Shown: positions 26,885 through 36,648, numbered from the stretch's first letter. The stretch: DNA of 64,000 nt from Staphylococcus sp. IVB6214 (GCF_025558585.1 NZ_CP094723.1:1860001-1924000), one strand, 5' to 3'. Numbers and translations are program-made. The notes: a model not told the origin generated them from the letters alone.

Positions 26885-26917
26885 ACTATATCGGTCTTAT
26901 ATGAACACAATATGAAC
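26885..26917 (-). promoter_or_regulatory. HssR-binding direct repeat and -10 of the hrtBA promoter
   Basis: On the minus strand GTTCATATT (26909-26917) and GTTCATATA (26898-26906) form a direct repeat separated by 2 bp, the published HssR recognition pattern. A -10 TATAGT lies at 26885-26890, so the repeat occupies the -35 region as expected for an activator. Confidence 0.85.
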
Positions 26918-27028
26918 AACTTGGGCATTTTCTAAAATATTTCCCGGGTAACACCAATACGTACTTCCATCCACCATCATGTGTGCTATGATAGAATGAC
27001 TTTATATGAAAACGAAAGAGGTATACTT

Positions 27029-27706
27029 ATGACTATCACTTGTTTAATTGTTGATGATGATCCAGATATTCTGTCATACGTCGCTACTCATATTACGCGT
27101 GAAGGATACCACGCAGTGACACAACCTAATGCGGAATCTGCGCTTGATTATGTCGCTGATCACGCCATTGATATTGCGATTGTTGACGTTATGATGGATG
27201 GTATGAATGGTTTTGAACTGTGCCAAACATTGAAATACGATTATAACTACCCTGTCATCATGCTGACTGCACGTGATGCATTAAGTGATAAAGAGCGTGC
27301 CTTCCTAGCAGGAACAGATGACTATGTCACAAAACCATTTGAAGTGGCAGAATTGATGTTTCGTATTAAGGCTGTCTTACGCCGTTATCAAGTGCAAACA
27401 GCAATACAAATTGAACTTGGCAACGTTGTGATTAATCAAGCTGAACGTACAACTAAGATCGGGTCAAAAGGGCTTGTGCTTCCCAATAAAGAATTTGAAT
27501 TATTGAACTTACTCATTGCCTATCCCGAACAAGTATTTGAACGTGAAACACTGATTACAAAAATTTGGGGGTTTGATTATGAAGGAGATACCCGCACAGT
27601 TGACGTACACATTAAACGCTTGCGTGGGCGTTTGAAAAAACTGGGCGCAACTATTCAAATTGAAACAATGCGTGGGGTAGGATACCGGGTGACAGATCAT
27701 GTTTAA
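27029..27706 (+). CDS. hssR: HssR, haem-responsive response regulator
   Basis: A 225-aa OmpR-type regulator. The receiver domain has acidic VDDDPD near residues 8-13, phospho-acceptor Asp53 in IVDVMMDG, and the conserved Lys in YVTKPF. A winged-helix DNA-binding domain follows (TKIGSKGLVLPNKEFELL...VDVHIKRLRGRL). The start at 27029 follows AAAGAGGTATACTT; the longer frame to 26981 is not used. It activates hrtBA through the direct repeat upstream. It overlaps hssS by 8 bp. The S. aureus protein is 224 aa. Confidence 0.93.
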   Translation: MTITCLIVDDDPDILSYVATHITREGYHAVTQPNAESALDYVADHAIDIAIVDVMMDGMNGFELCQTLKYDYNYPVIMLTARDALSDKERAFLAGTDDYVTKPFEVAELMFRIKAVLRRYQVQTAIQIELGNVVINQAERTTKIGSKGLVLPNKEFELLNLLIAYPEQVFERETLITKIWGFDYEGDTRTVDVHIKRLRGRLKKLGATIQIETMRGVGYRVTDHV

Positions 27707-29066
27707 ATCACTCTACTATCGTCTCGCCTTTTACACGATCACTGTTATGTTGATTAGTGCGATGTTAAGCTTTCTCGTTACGAATGTGTACTATCACTTT
27801 GTATTGAAGGAACAAAATGATGCTAAAATCATGACGACATTGAAACGTGCAAATAGCTCCGAAAACATGCATAACGAAGCATCATTTTCTCAATATTTGA
27901 ACCTACTTGGCGATTTAAACTACCAAGTGATTGCAGTTGATGAAAAGCACAATACTAAGCATTATGGCGCTGCATTTCGTCAGTACAATTTGAATGACAA
28001 TACGATTGATCACGTGCTCGCTGGAGAAGACTATCATGGTATTCGTGAACGTCCGTTTAATCCTGTCATTACAGGATTCTTTGATAACGAGTCACGCAAT
28101 ACTGTCGGTATGCGATTCGAAACTACATCGGGCAACTATGCTGTCTTTATACGTCCAGACATCAATTATTTATTAGGAGAGTTTCGTTATTTCTTAGTCG
28201 TATTAATCTTCCTTCTCGTAGCATTTTCAATCATTCTTGTCATTTGGTCGACTTATGCATTGGTTAAGCCTGTTAAACAATTAAAAACTGCAACAGAACG
28301 GATGATGGCTGGTGATTTTACTACGCCTATTGCTGTTACACGGACGGATGAAATTGGTACGTTACAACAACATTTTGATACGATGCGTGTGTCTCTCAAG
28401 CAACTCGATGATATGCGCCAACATTTTGTTCAAAATGTATCACATGAGTTTAAGACACCTTTAACGCATATTCACCATTTGTTGACACAATTGCAAAATG
28501 AGTCCGATCAAGAAATACAAACACAGTTTATTCAACGTATTTACAATGAAACCCATCGTTTAAGTCAGCTGACACAACAACTTCTGCTTTTATCAGAAAT
28601 GGATAATGGGGGACATCTCCAATTCGATGAGACTTTCCAATTGAATACGCTCATTCAAGATATATTGACGAATGAACGCTATACAATCGAACAAAAATCA
28701 CTGAGTCTCGTTTATGAATTAGCGGATATCTCCTATACAGGCAATCAGCGTCTTTTGACTCAAGCGATTGGCAATATTATCCGCAATGCGGTTAAATACA
28801 CGCCAGAATTTGGTATGATAGACATTCAATTATCTCAACAGACCAACGGTATCGTTATTTCAGTTGAAGACGATGGCCCAGGAATGGATCCAGAAACAAT
28901 CTCACATATTTTTGAACGCTTTTACAAAGCTTCTTCACATACCGATAGTAATGGACTCGGATTGTCAATTACACAATCTATTATTGAACGGCACGGTGGT
29001 ACCATTGATGTACAAAGTACGCCTAACGTTGGTACGGTATTTACTATGACATTACCAAACACTTAA
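27699..29066 (+). CDS. hssS: HssS, haem-responsive sensor histidine kinase
   Basis: A 455-aa membrane kinase. Helix 1 is about 9-30, an extracellular sensor of about 130 residues follows, helix 2 is about 165-187, then comes a HAMP domain (ALVKPVKQLKTATERMMAGD). The H-box is VSHEFKTPLTHIH, the N-box is IGNIIRNAVKYTP, and the G-boxes are EDDGPGMD and GLGLSI. ATG lies within the end of hssR. Length, context and the target repeat identify HssS. A hairpin terminator follows. Confidence 0.93.
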   Translation: MFKSLYYRLAFYTITVMLISAMLSFLVTNVYYHFVLKEQNDAKIMTTLKRANSSENMHNEASFSQYLNLLGDLNYQVIAVDEKHNTKHYGAAFRQYNLNDNTIDHVLAGEDYHGIRERPFNPVITGFFDNESRNTVGMRFETTSGNYAVFIRPDINYLLGEFRYFLVVLIFLLVAFSIILVIWSTYALVKPVKQLKTATERMMAGDFTTPIAVTRTDEIGTLQQHFDTMRVSLKQLDDMRQHFVQNVSHEFKTPLTHIHHLLTQLQNESDQEIQTQFIQRIYNETHRLSQLTQQLLLLSEMDNGGHLQFDETFQLNTLIQDILTNERYTIEQKSLSLVYELADISYTGNQRLLTQAIGNIIRNAVKYTPEFGMIDIQLSQQTNGIVISVEDDGPGMDPETISHIFERFYKASSHTDSNGLGLSITQSIIERHGGTIDVQSTPNVGTVFTMTLPNT

Positions 29067-29071
29067 ACACA

Positions 29072-29137
29072 AAAAAGCCATTGGCTGAAAGAAAGTCGTT
29101 TTTGATAACTGTCTTTTCAATCCAATGGCTACTTTTT
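29072..29137. terminator. Terminator between hssS and mqo
   Basis: AAAAAGCCATTGG (29072-29084) pairs with CCAATGGCT plus ACTTTTT (29122-29137) across a long loop containing a partial inner stem, between convergent genes. Confidence 0.72.
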
Positions 29138-30629
29138 ATTTTGCTTCAGAATTTAATTGTAAATATTTCACAACATCTTGATTGACTGTTTCATACAATG
29201 CATTATCATCACTTAATTTCGTACCGAACGATGGTATCATTTCTTTAATTTTTGGTTCCCATTCAGAGAATGTGCCACCAAATGTACGTTGTAAGACGTC
29301 TAACATTACTGGCACTGCTGTTGATGCTCCCGGAGATGCACCGAGCAATGCAGCTAATGTGCCATCTTGAGATGCGATAACTTCTGTACCGAATTGTAAT
29401 GTCCCTTTGCCTTTATCTGTATCTTTGATGACTTGAACACGTTGACCTGCAACTACAACACGCCAATCTTCATTTTTAGCGTTTGGCACGAACTCACGTA
29501 AATCATCCATACGTTCATCGTTAGATAACATCAGTTGTTGCACTAAATATTTTGTCAATGGAATCTCTTTTGCACCCGCTGCTAACATCGTTAAGAGATT
29601 GTTCGGTTTTACTGACTTGATCAAGTCAAAATATGAGCCTTGTTTCAAGAATTTTGGCGAGAATCCCGCAAAAGGTCCGAATAACAATGTACGTTCTCCA
29701 TCAATATATCGTGTATCTAAATGAGGTACTGACATTGGTGGTGCCCCTACTTTTGCCTTACCGTAAACTTTCGCATGATGTTTTTCTACAACATCTGGAT
29801 TTTTACATACAAGGAACAAGCCACTTACCGGGAAACCACCGACATGTTTGGACTCTCGAATACCTGTTTTTTGGAGCAATGGTAAACTTGCACCACCCGC
29901 ACCAATGAAGACGAATTTAGATACGACTGTAAACACCTTATCTTCCTTAATATCACGTATTTTAATCGTCCATGTCTTATCTTTATTTTGCTTCAAGTCC
30001 AACACTTCATGTTCATAATAAACACCTGCACCACGCTCTTCAATACGTGTGAGCAATTGTCCTGTCAATGCACCAAAGTTCACATCTGTACCTGAATAAT
30101 CACGTGTTGCAGCGATTGGTGTCGTTAAATTTTGACGGCCTTCCATCATTAATGGGATCCATTCTTTCAATGTGTCTGGCTCATCGGAAATCGTCATATT
30201 TTTGAAAAGATTATTATCTTTCAATGCTTCAACACGCGCTTTCAAGAAACGTACATTGTCCGTCCCTGTCACAAAACTCATGTGTGGTACAGAACGAATA
30301 AACTTTTTAGGTTCTGGTAGTTGCCCTGTTTTAACTAAATGCGCCCAAAACTGCTTAGATACTTGAAACTGTTCGTTAATATGGATGGCTTTCGTAATAT
30401 CAATGGAACCATCCGCCTGCTCTTTCGTATAGTTGAGTTCACACAATGCGGAATGCCCTGTTCCTGCATTATTCCATGCATTCGAACTTTCTTCGGCGCA
30501 CTTTCCGAGACGCTCAAACACACTAATCTCCCAATCTGGTTGTACTTCTTTCAACAGCATACCTAGCGTCGCACTCATAATACCGCCACCAATGAGCACA
30601 ACATCTGTCTTGTTATGTAAGTTATTCAT
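29136..30629 (-). CDS. mqo: Malate:quinone oxidoreductase
   Basis: A 497-aa FAD-dependent peripheral membrane enzyme that oxidises malate to oxaloacetate and reduces quinone, feeding the TCA cycle and respiration. The FAD motif [13 protein letters not shown] (11-23) and the Mqo signatures [49 protein letters not shown] and [13 protein letters not shown] are present. Synteny with hrtAB/hssRS on one side and lctP on the other matches S. aureus mqo1 rather than the lactate:quinone paralogue Lqo. A GGGGGAC ribosome site precedes the ATG. A candidate promoter with a cre-like element lies about 200-240 bp upstream. Confidence 0.93.
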   Translation of the reverse strand: MNNLHNKTDVVLIGGGIMSATLGMLLKEVQPDWEISVFERLGKCAEESSNAWNNAGTGHSALCELNYTKEQADGSIDITKAIHINEQFQVSKQFWAHLVKTGQLPEPKKFIRSVPHMSFVTGTDNVRFLKARVEALKDNNLFKNMTISDEPDTLKEWIPLMMEGRQNLTTPIAATRDYSGTDVNFGALTGQLLTRIEERGAGVYYEHEVLDLKQNKDKTWTIKIRDIKEDKVFTVVSKFVFIGAGGASLPLLQKTGIRESKHVGGFPVSGLFLVCKNPDVVEKHHAKVYGKAKVGAPPMSVPHLDTRYIDGERTLLFGPFAGFSPKFLKQGSYFDLIKSVKPNNLLTMLAAGAKEIPLTKYLVQQLMLSNDERMDDLREFVPNAKNEDWRVVVAGQRVQVIKDTDKGKGTLQFGTEVIASQDGTLAALLGASPGASTAVPVMLDVLQRTFGGTFSEWEPKIKEMIPSFGTKLSDDNALYETVNQDVVKYLQLNSEAK

Positions 30630-31072
30630 AACAATCCAGTCCCCCTTTTCGTTTGTTCATATTTTGTGTGACATAAAAATCAACGTTATACAAAGTGTGA
30701 TGATTTCCCCGGCAAAAATAGGTGTTACCCATTTTCACAATCTGTTGCTTTACTCACTTCGTCAATGACAACGTGATTCTCATCTCTCTGCAACTTTAGT
30801 GCTGAATATATAAAAATTCTTAATACTTCAATTATAACGCTAAAGACCTTAATAAAAAAGCGCTTACTTATAAAAATTATTCACATATATAAAAATCATT
30901 TATTCTTTAATTTTCACAGGTATATATCCTTGTATTTACTGATTTTTTAAGTGATGACTCTAAGTAATAGGCAAACAAACTATTTAAAACAACTGATATC
31001 AAAGGTTACATACGTTTCCATTTAAGTTTCTATGCTATAATGAGCAAAAAGAAGCAAATTGAGGGATGCATC
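30630..31072. other. Divergent intergenic region between mqo and a glycosyltransferase gene
   Basis: This 443-bp AT-rich region has no credible gene. It contains the mqo promoter and cre-like site at 30831-30870. It presumably also holds the plus-strand promoter of the glycosyltransferase; TATGCTATAATG at 31029-31040 is a good -10 region, about 35 bp before that start codon. Confidence 0.6.
30831..30870 (-). promoter_or_regulatory. Candidate mqo promoter with CcpA cre-like site
   Basis: AAAAGCGCTTACTT at 30857-30870 resembles the low-GC cre core (AAGCGCTT). On the minus strand TATAAT (30831-30836) could be the -10, so the cre-like element overlaps the -35 region. That would give catabolite repression of mqo and a 5' leader of about 200 nt. 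By eye only. Confidence 0.45.
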
Positions 31073-32239
31073 ATGAAGTCAGTTACATTCTTAATGCATA
31101 ATATTTATGCTATGGGTGGTACTGTTAAAACCATTAGCAATCTCGCTAATGAACTTGCCAGACAGGGTCATCCTGTTAAAATCATTTCTATTTTTCAATC
31201 AAAAAAACAACCATATTTTGAGTTAGATTCACGTGTTGAAGTGGTCTCTCTTGTTGACTATCAGTTAAAAATTCGCAATGTCATACCATTGTTTGCCAAT
31301 CGTATTCGTAAGTTCACACCTTTACTCAAGCCAAAAAAACTTTCAAAGCATGAGCCTGGATACACGCAATTCTCCAGTTATGTGGAACGCAAACTTATAC
31401 GTGCAATTCAACAAGATACGTCTGATGTATTTGTCGGCACACGTGCAAGTTTTAATATTTTGCTTGCGCGTTATGGACAAAAAAAGCAATACCGCATCGG
31501 CATGGAGCATATGAATCTTACTGCACATACAGAAGATTTTCGCAAAGAAATATTACGCTCCTATACACAGTTAGATGCAGTAACAACACTCACTTCTAAA
31601 GATCAAGCACTTTATCAACAGGCACTTCCTGAAACACCTATTTTTATTGTTACAAATATGCTTGCAGAAAAACGTCATCATATGATGAAGAAAAATCAAA
31701 TCATCGCTGCAGGACGCTTTTCATATGAGAAAGGCTTTGACTTACTCATTGAAGCTATCTATCACATTCAGGAAGAACTGCGCGAAGAAGGATATACCGT
31801 ACATATCTTTGGAGACGGAACGGAGAAAGAAGCATTGACACAGACAATTAATTATATGCGCCTTCAAGATATCGTGTTTCTTCGTCCAACCACACAGCAA
31901 CTCAGTACACACATGGCAGAAAGTAAAATCACTTGTATCCCATCCCGTAACGAAGGTTTTGGTTTAACGATATTAGAGGCAATGAATCAAGGGAGTATTA
32001 TCGTGAGCTTCGATGAGAACGTTGGCCCTTCATCACTGATTCAACATGGTCATAATGGTTTTCTCGTTCCTTACGGCAATGTTGAAAAGCTCAGCCTTCA
32101 ATTATTAGATATTATCCAAAAACTTCACGGTCAACATCTTAAACAGATTAAAGCTGCTGGTTACGAGACTGTCGCAGCGCATGCACCTGAAAAAATTTAC
32201 GAACAATTTAACAATATGTTAGCTTCACTTGATAAATAA
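31073..32239 (+). CDS. GT4-type glycosyltransferase
   Basis: A 388-aa cytoplasmic glycosyltransferase of the GT-B fold. MHNIYAMGGTVKTISNLANEL at the N-terminus is the acceptor-side glycine loop. AAGRFSYEKGFDLLIEA opens the nucleotide-sugar domain, and RNEGFGLTILEAM is the EX7E retaining-transferase motif. The start at 31073 follows GAGGGATGCATC. It resembles poly(glycerol-phosphate) glucosyltransferases and other teichoic-acid or glycoprotein decorating enzymes, but the acceptor is not identifiable. It is inserted between mqo and lctP, which I recall as neighbours in S. aureus. Confidence 0.85.
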   Translation: MKSVTFLMHNIYAMGGTVKTISNLANELARQGHPVKIISIFQSKKQPYFELDSRVEVVSLVDYQLKIRNVIPLFANRIRKFTPLLKPKKLSKHEPGYTQFSSYVERKLIRAIQQDTSDVFVGTRASFNILLARYGQKKQYRIGMEHMNLTAHTEDFRKEILRSYTQLDAVTTLTSKDQALYQQALPETPIFIVTNMLAEKRHHMMKKNQIIAAGRFSYEKGFDLLIEAIYHIQEELREEGYTVHIFGDGTEKEALTQTINYMRLQDIVFLRPTTQQLSTHMAESKITCIPSRNEGFGLTILEAMNQGSIIVSFDENVGPSSLIQHGHNGFLVPYGNVEKLSLQLLDIIQKLHGQHLKQIKAAGYETVAAHAPEKIYEQFNNMLASLDK

Positions 32240-32256
32240 ACTTCATATACAACATG

Positions 32257-32304
32257 AAAAGCGTTCATCTCCCCTTCACTTAGGAAAGATGAACGCTTTT
32301 TTAT
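32257..32304. terminator. Bidirectional terminator between glycosyltransferase gene and lctP
   Basis: A 14-bp perfect stem, AAAAGCGTTCATCT (32257-32270) with 32287-32300, followed by T tracts on either strand. Confidence 0.87.
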
Positions 32305-32318
32305 ATGTTGACCATTCA

Positions 32319-33923
32319 TTAACTAATCAATAGTGACAAGATGAACGTCCAAATACACCAGATGATTAATAGTGCAAAACTATATTTTAATGTCATTTTT
32401 AGAAGTTCTGATTCTTTACCAACTTGTTTAACGGCTGCAGTTGCAATCGCGATAGATTGTGGTGAAATTAATTTTGCAATCGAACCACCAGCAGTATTTG
32501 CTCCGACTAGAAGTGCACCGCTTGTACCTACTTGAGGCGCTACTGATGCTTGAATTGGTGCAAATAATGCATTGTTATTTACAACAGAACCTGTCATAAA
32601 TACACCAATCCAACCTAAGATAGGTGATAAGAATGGGAAGATAGCACCTGTTTTTGAGACACCTTCACCCATTGCAGCTGTTAAGCCACCATAAGTTGTT
32701 AACTTCGCAATCGCTAAAATCATACAGATTGTTAGAATTGGTAACCATAACTCTTTGAAGGCTTCAGCGAGCAACTCACCTGCACGTTTGAAATCGATTG
32801 TTTTCGCTAAAATAACTGTGATAACACCAGTGATTAATAATGCTGTACCAGTCTGATTCAATAAGTTGAATAACAATGTAATCGGTTGGTTCGAAACATC
32901 GTTCATTGTGCCTGGAAGTGGAATCTTAATTGTTAAGAATTCTAAAGCGCCACCTTCCATAAATAAACCTTTAAATGTATTTGTACTCCAGATAAGTACA
33001 AGTACTGTTAGGATACCGAATGGGCTCCAAGCATATAAGATTTCTTTCACATTATGACGCTTCACTTCGACTTTAGATTCTTCTGTGTTTAAACGGAAGA
33101 TATTTTTAGGTTGGAATTTTTTAGATACTAATGCCAACGTTGCCATAGATGCTAACGGTGGTAAAATATCAACTAATTCTGGCCCTTGAACAAAACTTAA
33201 AATAATTTGTAATACAACATAAGGTACAACTGTTGCAATAATTGCTGGTAATGTTTCACGAATTCCTTTGAAACCATCTAGGATAAAGATTAATAAAAAT
33301 GGTACAAAGAATGTAAGAATCGGTAAGCTATAATTGAGTGAACGTGCAACATCTAATGCAGTAATGTTGCCGTGTAAGCCTAACGTATCAATCACTGCGA
33401 CTGGTAGACCGATCGCACCATAAGCACCCGCAGCACCATTAGCGATTAGACAAAGCATTGCGGCTTTTAATGGTTCGAAACCTAATTGTGCAAGTAATAC
33501 GGCACAAATGGCAATCGGTACACCAAAGCCTGCAACCCCTTCTAAGAATGCGTTGAAACAGAAACCGATTAATAACAGTTGAATACGTTGGTCTTCAGAA
33601 ATTGTTGTAATACTGTCTTGAATAACTGAAAACTGACCTGTTGCAACAGTGACTTTATACAACCAAACGGCCATCATAACAATGAACCCGATTGGTAATA
33701 TACCTTGATAAAAGCCTTCTACAATTCCACCAGTCGCAATACCAACTGGTAACTTGAACACAAATAGCGCAACAATAATTGTAACGACTAATGTCGTTAA
33801 TGCTGCATAAATCCCTTTCATTTTAAATACTGTTAAACAGAGTAAAAACAAAACAATCGGGATACTTGCGACCAATGCAGATAGCGCAAGATTTTGGAAT
33901 GGATCAAATGAATGTACTAACAT
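32319..33923 (-). CDS. lctP: L-lactate permease
   Basis: A 534-aa LctP/LldP-family permease with about 12-14 helices. Conserved stretches include FLEGVAGFGVPIAICAVLL, ANGAAGAYGAIGLPVAV and, near the C-terminus, NNALFAPIQASVA and GANTAGGSIAKLISPQSIA. It exchanges lactate across the membrane. I prefer the ATG at 33923, 9 bases after AGGAAG; an in-frame ATG at 33932 abuts the ribosome site. A Rex-like operator lies about 50 bp upstream, so expression should rise when NADH accumulates. It sits beside mqo as in S. aureus. Confidence 0.93.
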   Translation of the reverse strand: MLVHSFDPFQNLALSALVASIPIVLFLLCLTVFKMKGIYAALTTLVVTIIVALFVFKLPVGIATGGIVEGFYQGILPIGFIVMMAVWLYKVTVATGQFSVIQDSITTISEDQRIQLLLIGFCFNAFLEGVAGFGVPIAICAVLLAQLGFEPLKAAMLCLIANGAAGAYGAIGLPVAVIDTLGLHGNITALDVARSLNYSLPILTFFVPFLLIFILDGFKGIRETLPAIIATVVPYVVLQIILSFVQGPELVDILPPLASMATLALVSKKFQPKNIFRLNTEESKVEVKRHNVKEILYAWSPFGILTVLVLIWSTNTFKGLFMEGGALEFLTIKIPLPGTMNDVSNQPITLLFNLLNQTGTALLITGVITVILAKTIDFKRAGELLAEAFKELWLPILTICMILAIAKLTTYGGLTAAMGEGVSKTGAIFPFLSPILGWIGVFMTGSVVNNNALFAPIQASVAPQVGTSGALLVGANTAGGSIAKLISPQSIAIATAAVKQVGKESELLKMTLKYSFALLIIWCIWTFILSLLIS

Positions 33924-33973
33924 CTCTTTCATCTTCCTTTAATATTTATTTACTTACTTTAAAATAAATCTGA

Positions 33974-33991
33974 TTGTGATTTATTTCACAT
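33974..33991 (-). promoter_or_regulatory. Rex operator upstream of lctP
   Basis: TTGTGATTTATTTCACAT is an 18-bp palindrome matching the staphylococcal Rex consensus TTGTGAAWWWWTTCACAA closely (TTGTGA, 6 AT bases, TCACA). It lies about 50 bp before the lctP start. Rex represses fermentation and lactate genes when NAD+ is high. Confidence 0.78.
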
Positions 33992-34204
33992 GTAAAATAT
34001 ACCACTTATATTATAGCAAATCAATATGTTATCTTAATTTTTTTATAATAAAAAATATTTTCCATTTTCCCACAACCGTTTATTAAAATAAGATATTTTC
34101 TTAGGGGATTTATTCTACACTATTTCCATAACATTCAACAATTAAGTTGTTTTGAATTTATAATCAAGTGTTATATAAAGGTCAGACTACCTTAAAAAAA
34201 GAAA

Positions 34205-34234
34205 AGGATTGGATGCATCACATCCAACCCTCTT
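34205..34234 (-). terminator. Terminator of the lipoprotein gene
   Basis: GGATTGGATG and CATCCAACCC form a 10-bp stem with one G-T pair. On the minus strand it is followed by a T-rich CCTTTTCTTTTTTT tract. Confidence 0.82.
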
Positions 34235-34242
34235 AGTTCATA

Positions 34243-34851
34243 TTATTGACGATATGCAGGATCTACAATTTTTACATCTCCTGCTTTATCAACAGTCACA
34301 ATAGTATACGTACCTGGATTTGCTTGATTTAAGAAGCTGAAAACATACATATAATATCCATCTTCACCTTCTGCAGCATAATCATTATAAGGATTATCAT
34401 AACCATTGAATTGATTTACTTCTGCATTTGCTTTTTGTAATGCACCTTGAAATTCTGGTAACAATTCCTGTGCTTGTTGATCACTTAATGGTTGACGCAC
34501 CAGGTTTTGTGCAACCGGAACGACATTCTGACCTTGATAAGGACCTGTCGCATTCGTTGGTGCAGTTGCTTGTTGATCATTGTTTTGTGTTTTAGCTGTT
34601 TGCTCATGATCATCAGCAGTTGCTGCTTGTTGTGTTTGATCATCTGTTTGAGAATTCTCTGTTTTGTCTTTCTCAGCATGATTTGTTTCTGTCTCTTTTG
34701 ATGCTTTTTCATCTTTCTCTGTTGATTTTTGCTGTTTTTGTTCTGTTTTTGGTTCTGTTTTCTTGTCTTTTGATTCGTTATTACTGTCATCGTTAGAACA
34801 TGCTGCTAATACAAGTGCGAATGCAAAAAGGCCGGCTAATAATCTTTTCAT
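34243..34851 (-). CDS. Putative lipoprotein with Lys/Glu/Gln-rich linker (DUF4887-like)
   Basis: A 202-aa protein. The lipobox LVLAAC puts the lipidated Cys at residue 18. A very hydrophilic low-complexity linker (about 20-100, rich in K, E, Q, T) follows, then a C-terminal domain of about 100 residues containing NVVPVAQNLV, LSDQQAQELLPEFQ, QFNGYDNPYNDYA and TYTIVTVDKAGDVKIVDP. The C-terminal part resembles a staphylococcal lipoprotein family (DUF4887, from memory) of unknown function. The start at 34851 follows TGGAGGTAATATTT. It should face the cell wall. Confidence 0.85.
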   Translation of the reverse strand: MKRLLAGLFAFALVLAACSNDDSNNESKDKKTEPKTEQKQQKSTEKDEKASKETETNHAEKDKTENSQTDDQTQQAATADDHEQTAKTQNNDQQATAPTNATGPYQGQNVVPVAQNLVRQPLSDQQAQELLPEFQGALQKANAEVNQFNGYDNPYNDYAAEGEDGYYMYVFSFLNQANPGTYTIVTVDKAGDVKIVDPAYRQ

Positions 34852-34942
34852 AAATATTACCTCCAAGTTATTTATATGCACTACTTGACTATATTTTACA
34901 CCTTTTAACGCACATAACAAATAATCTTCCTAATATGTCACA

Positions 34943-35482
34943 TTATTGTTTTAAAGTATCTGTCGCAATCGGCATCTCCATCAAATCATCTTCTTCAACA
35001 TGTCCACCCATCACAAAGTCTAGTGTTCCAGTTTTAGCCATTCCCTGCTTCTTATAAAAATGAATGGCTTGACGATTCTCTGGCCACACACCTAACCAAA
35101 TTGCCGTCTTACCTGCTTCTCTTGCTAGGTTTAACGCTTTATCAAACATCAACTGTCCTAAGTGTTGACCATGATATGTTTCGTATAAATAGATTCGTTG
35201 AATTTCAGCGTAATCTTCACCTTTATCAACAGTCTGTGCGTTCCCCACGTTTAACTTGAAGTATCCAGCGACTCTTCCTTCTACTACAAGTAAATAGAAC
35301 TGTGATTCTGAATGCGTCACTTCTCGTGTCAATGATTCATAAGAAAACGCAGAATCAATGTAATCTTGAAAGTATTGATCATCTTCGTCATCTTCACGAT
35401 ACGCATCTTCAAACGTTTCTATACTCACACGTCGTAATAGCTCCACTTGTTCAGTCGTTACGCGTTCAAAACGATAGTCCAT
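34943..35482 (-). CDS. GNAT-family N-acetyltransferase
   Basis: A 179-aa acetyl-CoA-dependent transferase. The acceptor-side N-terminus FERVTTEQVELLRRVSIETF is followed by GNAT motif A: EIQRIYLYETYHGQHLGQLMFD, with the acetyl-CoA loop. NRQAIHFYKKQGMAKTG is motif B. The start at 35482 follows AAGGAGGGATTGAG. It resembles spermidine/protease-synthase-type (PaiA-like) acetyltransferases in pattern, but the substrate is open. Divergent from the following oxidoreductase gene. Confidence 0.88.
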   Translation of the reverse strand: MDYRFERVTTEQVELLRRVSIETFEDAYREDDEDDQYFQDYIDSAFSYESLTREVTHSESQFYLLVVEGRVAGYFKLNVGNAQTVDKGEDYAEIQRIYLYETYHGQHLGQLMFDKALNLAREAGKTAIWLGVWPENRQAIHFYKKQGMAKTGTLDFVMGGHVEEDDLMEMPIATDTLKQ

Positions 35483-35605
35483 CTCAATCCCTCCTTGCCC
35501 TGTCACTTTAGTTATAACCTATTCATGCCTTTCATTGCAACAATCTTTCAAACCCTGTTATAGTGAAGTTGTACATATCTCACAACAACTGAGGAGGTTA
35601 CACCC

Positions 35606-36595
35606 ATGCAATCATTCAAATCATATGTTTTAACAACAACTGAAGAAGGCACGACAGCAGGATTCAAAACATTAACCTTTGATGACTTATCCGAAGGGGA
35701 TGTGACAGTCCAAGTCCATTATTCAAGCATTAATTACAAAGATATGCTGGCAACACAACCGAGCAACAAAATAATCCGACAATATCCACGCATTCCTGGC
35801 ATTGACTTTTCGGGCATTGTCATCGAATCACAACATCCAAACTTTCAAAAAGGAGACCGTGTACTTGCAACAGGGTACGATATCGGTGTCTCACATGACG
35901 GTGGCTTTAGTGAAGTTGCACGTGTCAAAGGAGATTGGCTTGTGCCATTACCAGATAATCTGACTCTGGAAGAAGCGATGATTATCGGAACAGCAGGGTA
36001 TACCGCTGCACTATCTGTATCTGCACTTGAGCAAAACGGACTCTCACCAGAAAAAGGTCCTGTCCTAGTACGGGGTGCTTCTGGCGGTGTCGGAACGATG
36101 GCAATCATGATGTTACATCGACTTGGTTACGATATCATTGCAAGCTCTAGCCTTACAGAACAATTCGAAGTATTTCAGACAATAGGCGCATCACAATGTA
36201 TTGACCGCATTGATGAACTTACATCAAAAGCACTTCATAAAACGGAATGGCAAGGTGTCATTGACCCAGTTGGCGGCTCGTCATTGGGAGAAGTGCTCAA
36301 GCGTATCCATCCATCAGGTGCGATTGCATTAAGTGGCAATGCCGGGGGCGCTTCTTTTGAAAGTTCTGTATTTCCATTCATCTTACGTGGCGTTCGTTTG
36401 ATCGGCATTGATTCAGTCTATACACCAATGCCTTATCGTCAATCTATTTGGGACCGTTTAGCAACTGATTTGAAACCTGATCATCTTCATACAGTTAAGC
36501 AAGTAGTTCCTTTTGATAAACTAACTGATGCAATCAAGTCATTCAATACCCCTTCTCATCAAGGACGTATGATTATCGATATGGGACAGGAATAA
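35606..36595 (+). CDS. YhdH/YhfP-type quinone oxidoreductase (acryloyl-CoA reductase-like)
   Basis: A 329-aa NADPH-dependent MDR-superfamily enzyme without the zinc ligands. SSINYKDMLATQPSNKI and PGIDFSGIV occupy the GroES-like domain. PVLVRGASGGVGTMAIMMLHRLG is the Rossmann loop, and a YRQSIWDRLATDLKP segment is near the end. This matches the AcuI/YhdH/YhfP family, which reduces acrylyl-CoA or small quinones. GAGGAGGTTACACCC precedes the ATG. Monocistronic, with a terminator right after. Confidence 0.9.
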   Translation: MQSFKSYVLTTTEEGTTAGFKTLTFDDLSEGDVTVQVHYSSINYKDMLATQPSNKIIRQYPRIPGIDFSGIVIESQHPNFQKGDRVLATGYDIGVSHDGGFSEVARVKGDWLVPLPDNLTLEEAMIIGTAGYTAALSVSALEQNGLSPEKGPVLVRGASGGVGTMAIMMLHRLGYDIIASSSLTEQFEVFQTIGASQCIDRIDELTSKALHKTEWQGVIDPVGGSSLGEVLKRIHPSGAIALSGNAGGASFESSVFPFILRGVRLIGIDSVYTPMPYRQSIWDRLATDLKPDHLHTVKQVVPFDKLTDAIKSFNTPSHQGRMIIDMGQE

Positions 36596-36614
36596 AACAC
36601 AATCACGATTATAA

Positions 36615-36648
36615 GAGCAAGTGACATTCATTGTTCACTTGCTCTTTT
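36615..36648 (+). terminator. Terminator of the YhdH-like gene
   Basis: GAGCAAGTGA (36615-36624) pairs with TCACTTGCTC (36635-36644), a 10-bp perfect stem, followed by four T. Confidence 0.85.

Larger units (their letters stand above)
33924..34242. other. Intergenic region upstream of lctP
   Basis: This 319-bp AT-rich region carries the Rex-like operator (33974-33991) and the terminator of the lipoprotein gene (34205-34234). I see no gene between them. Two long A/T runs near 34040-34060 are unremarkable. Confidence 0.7.
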
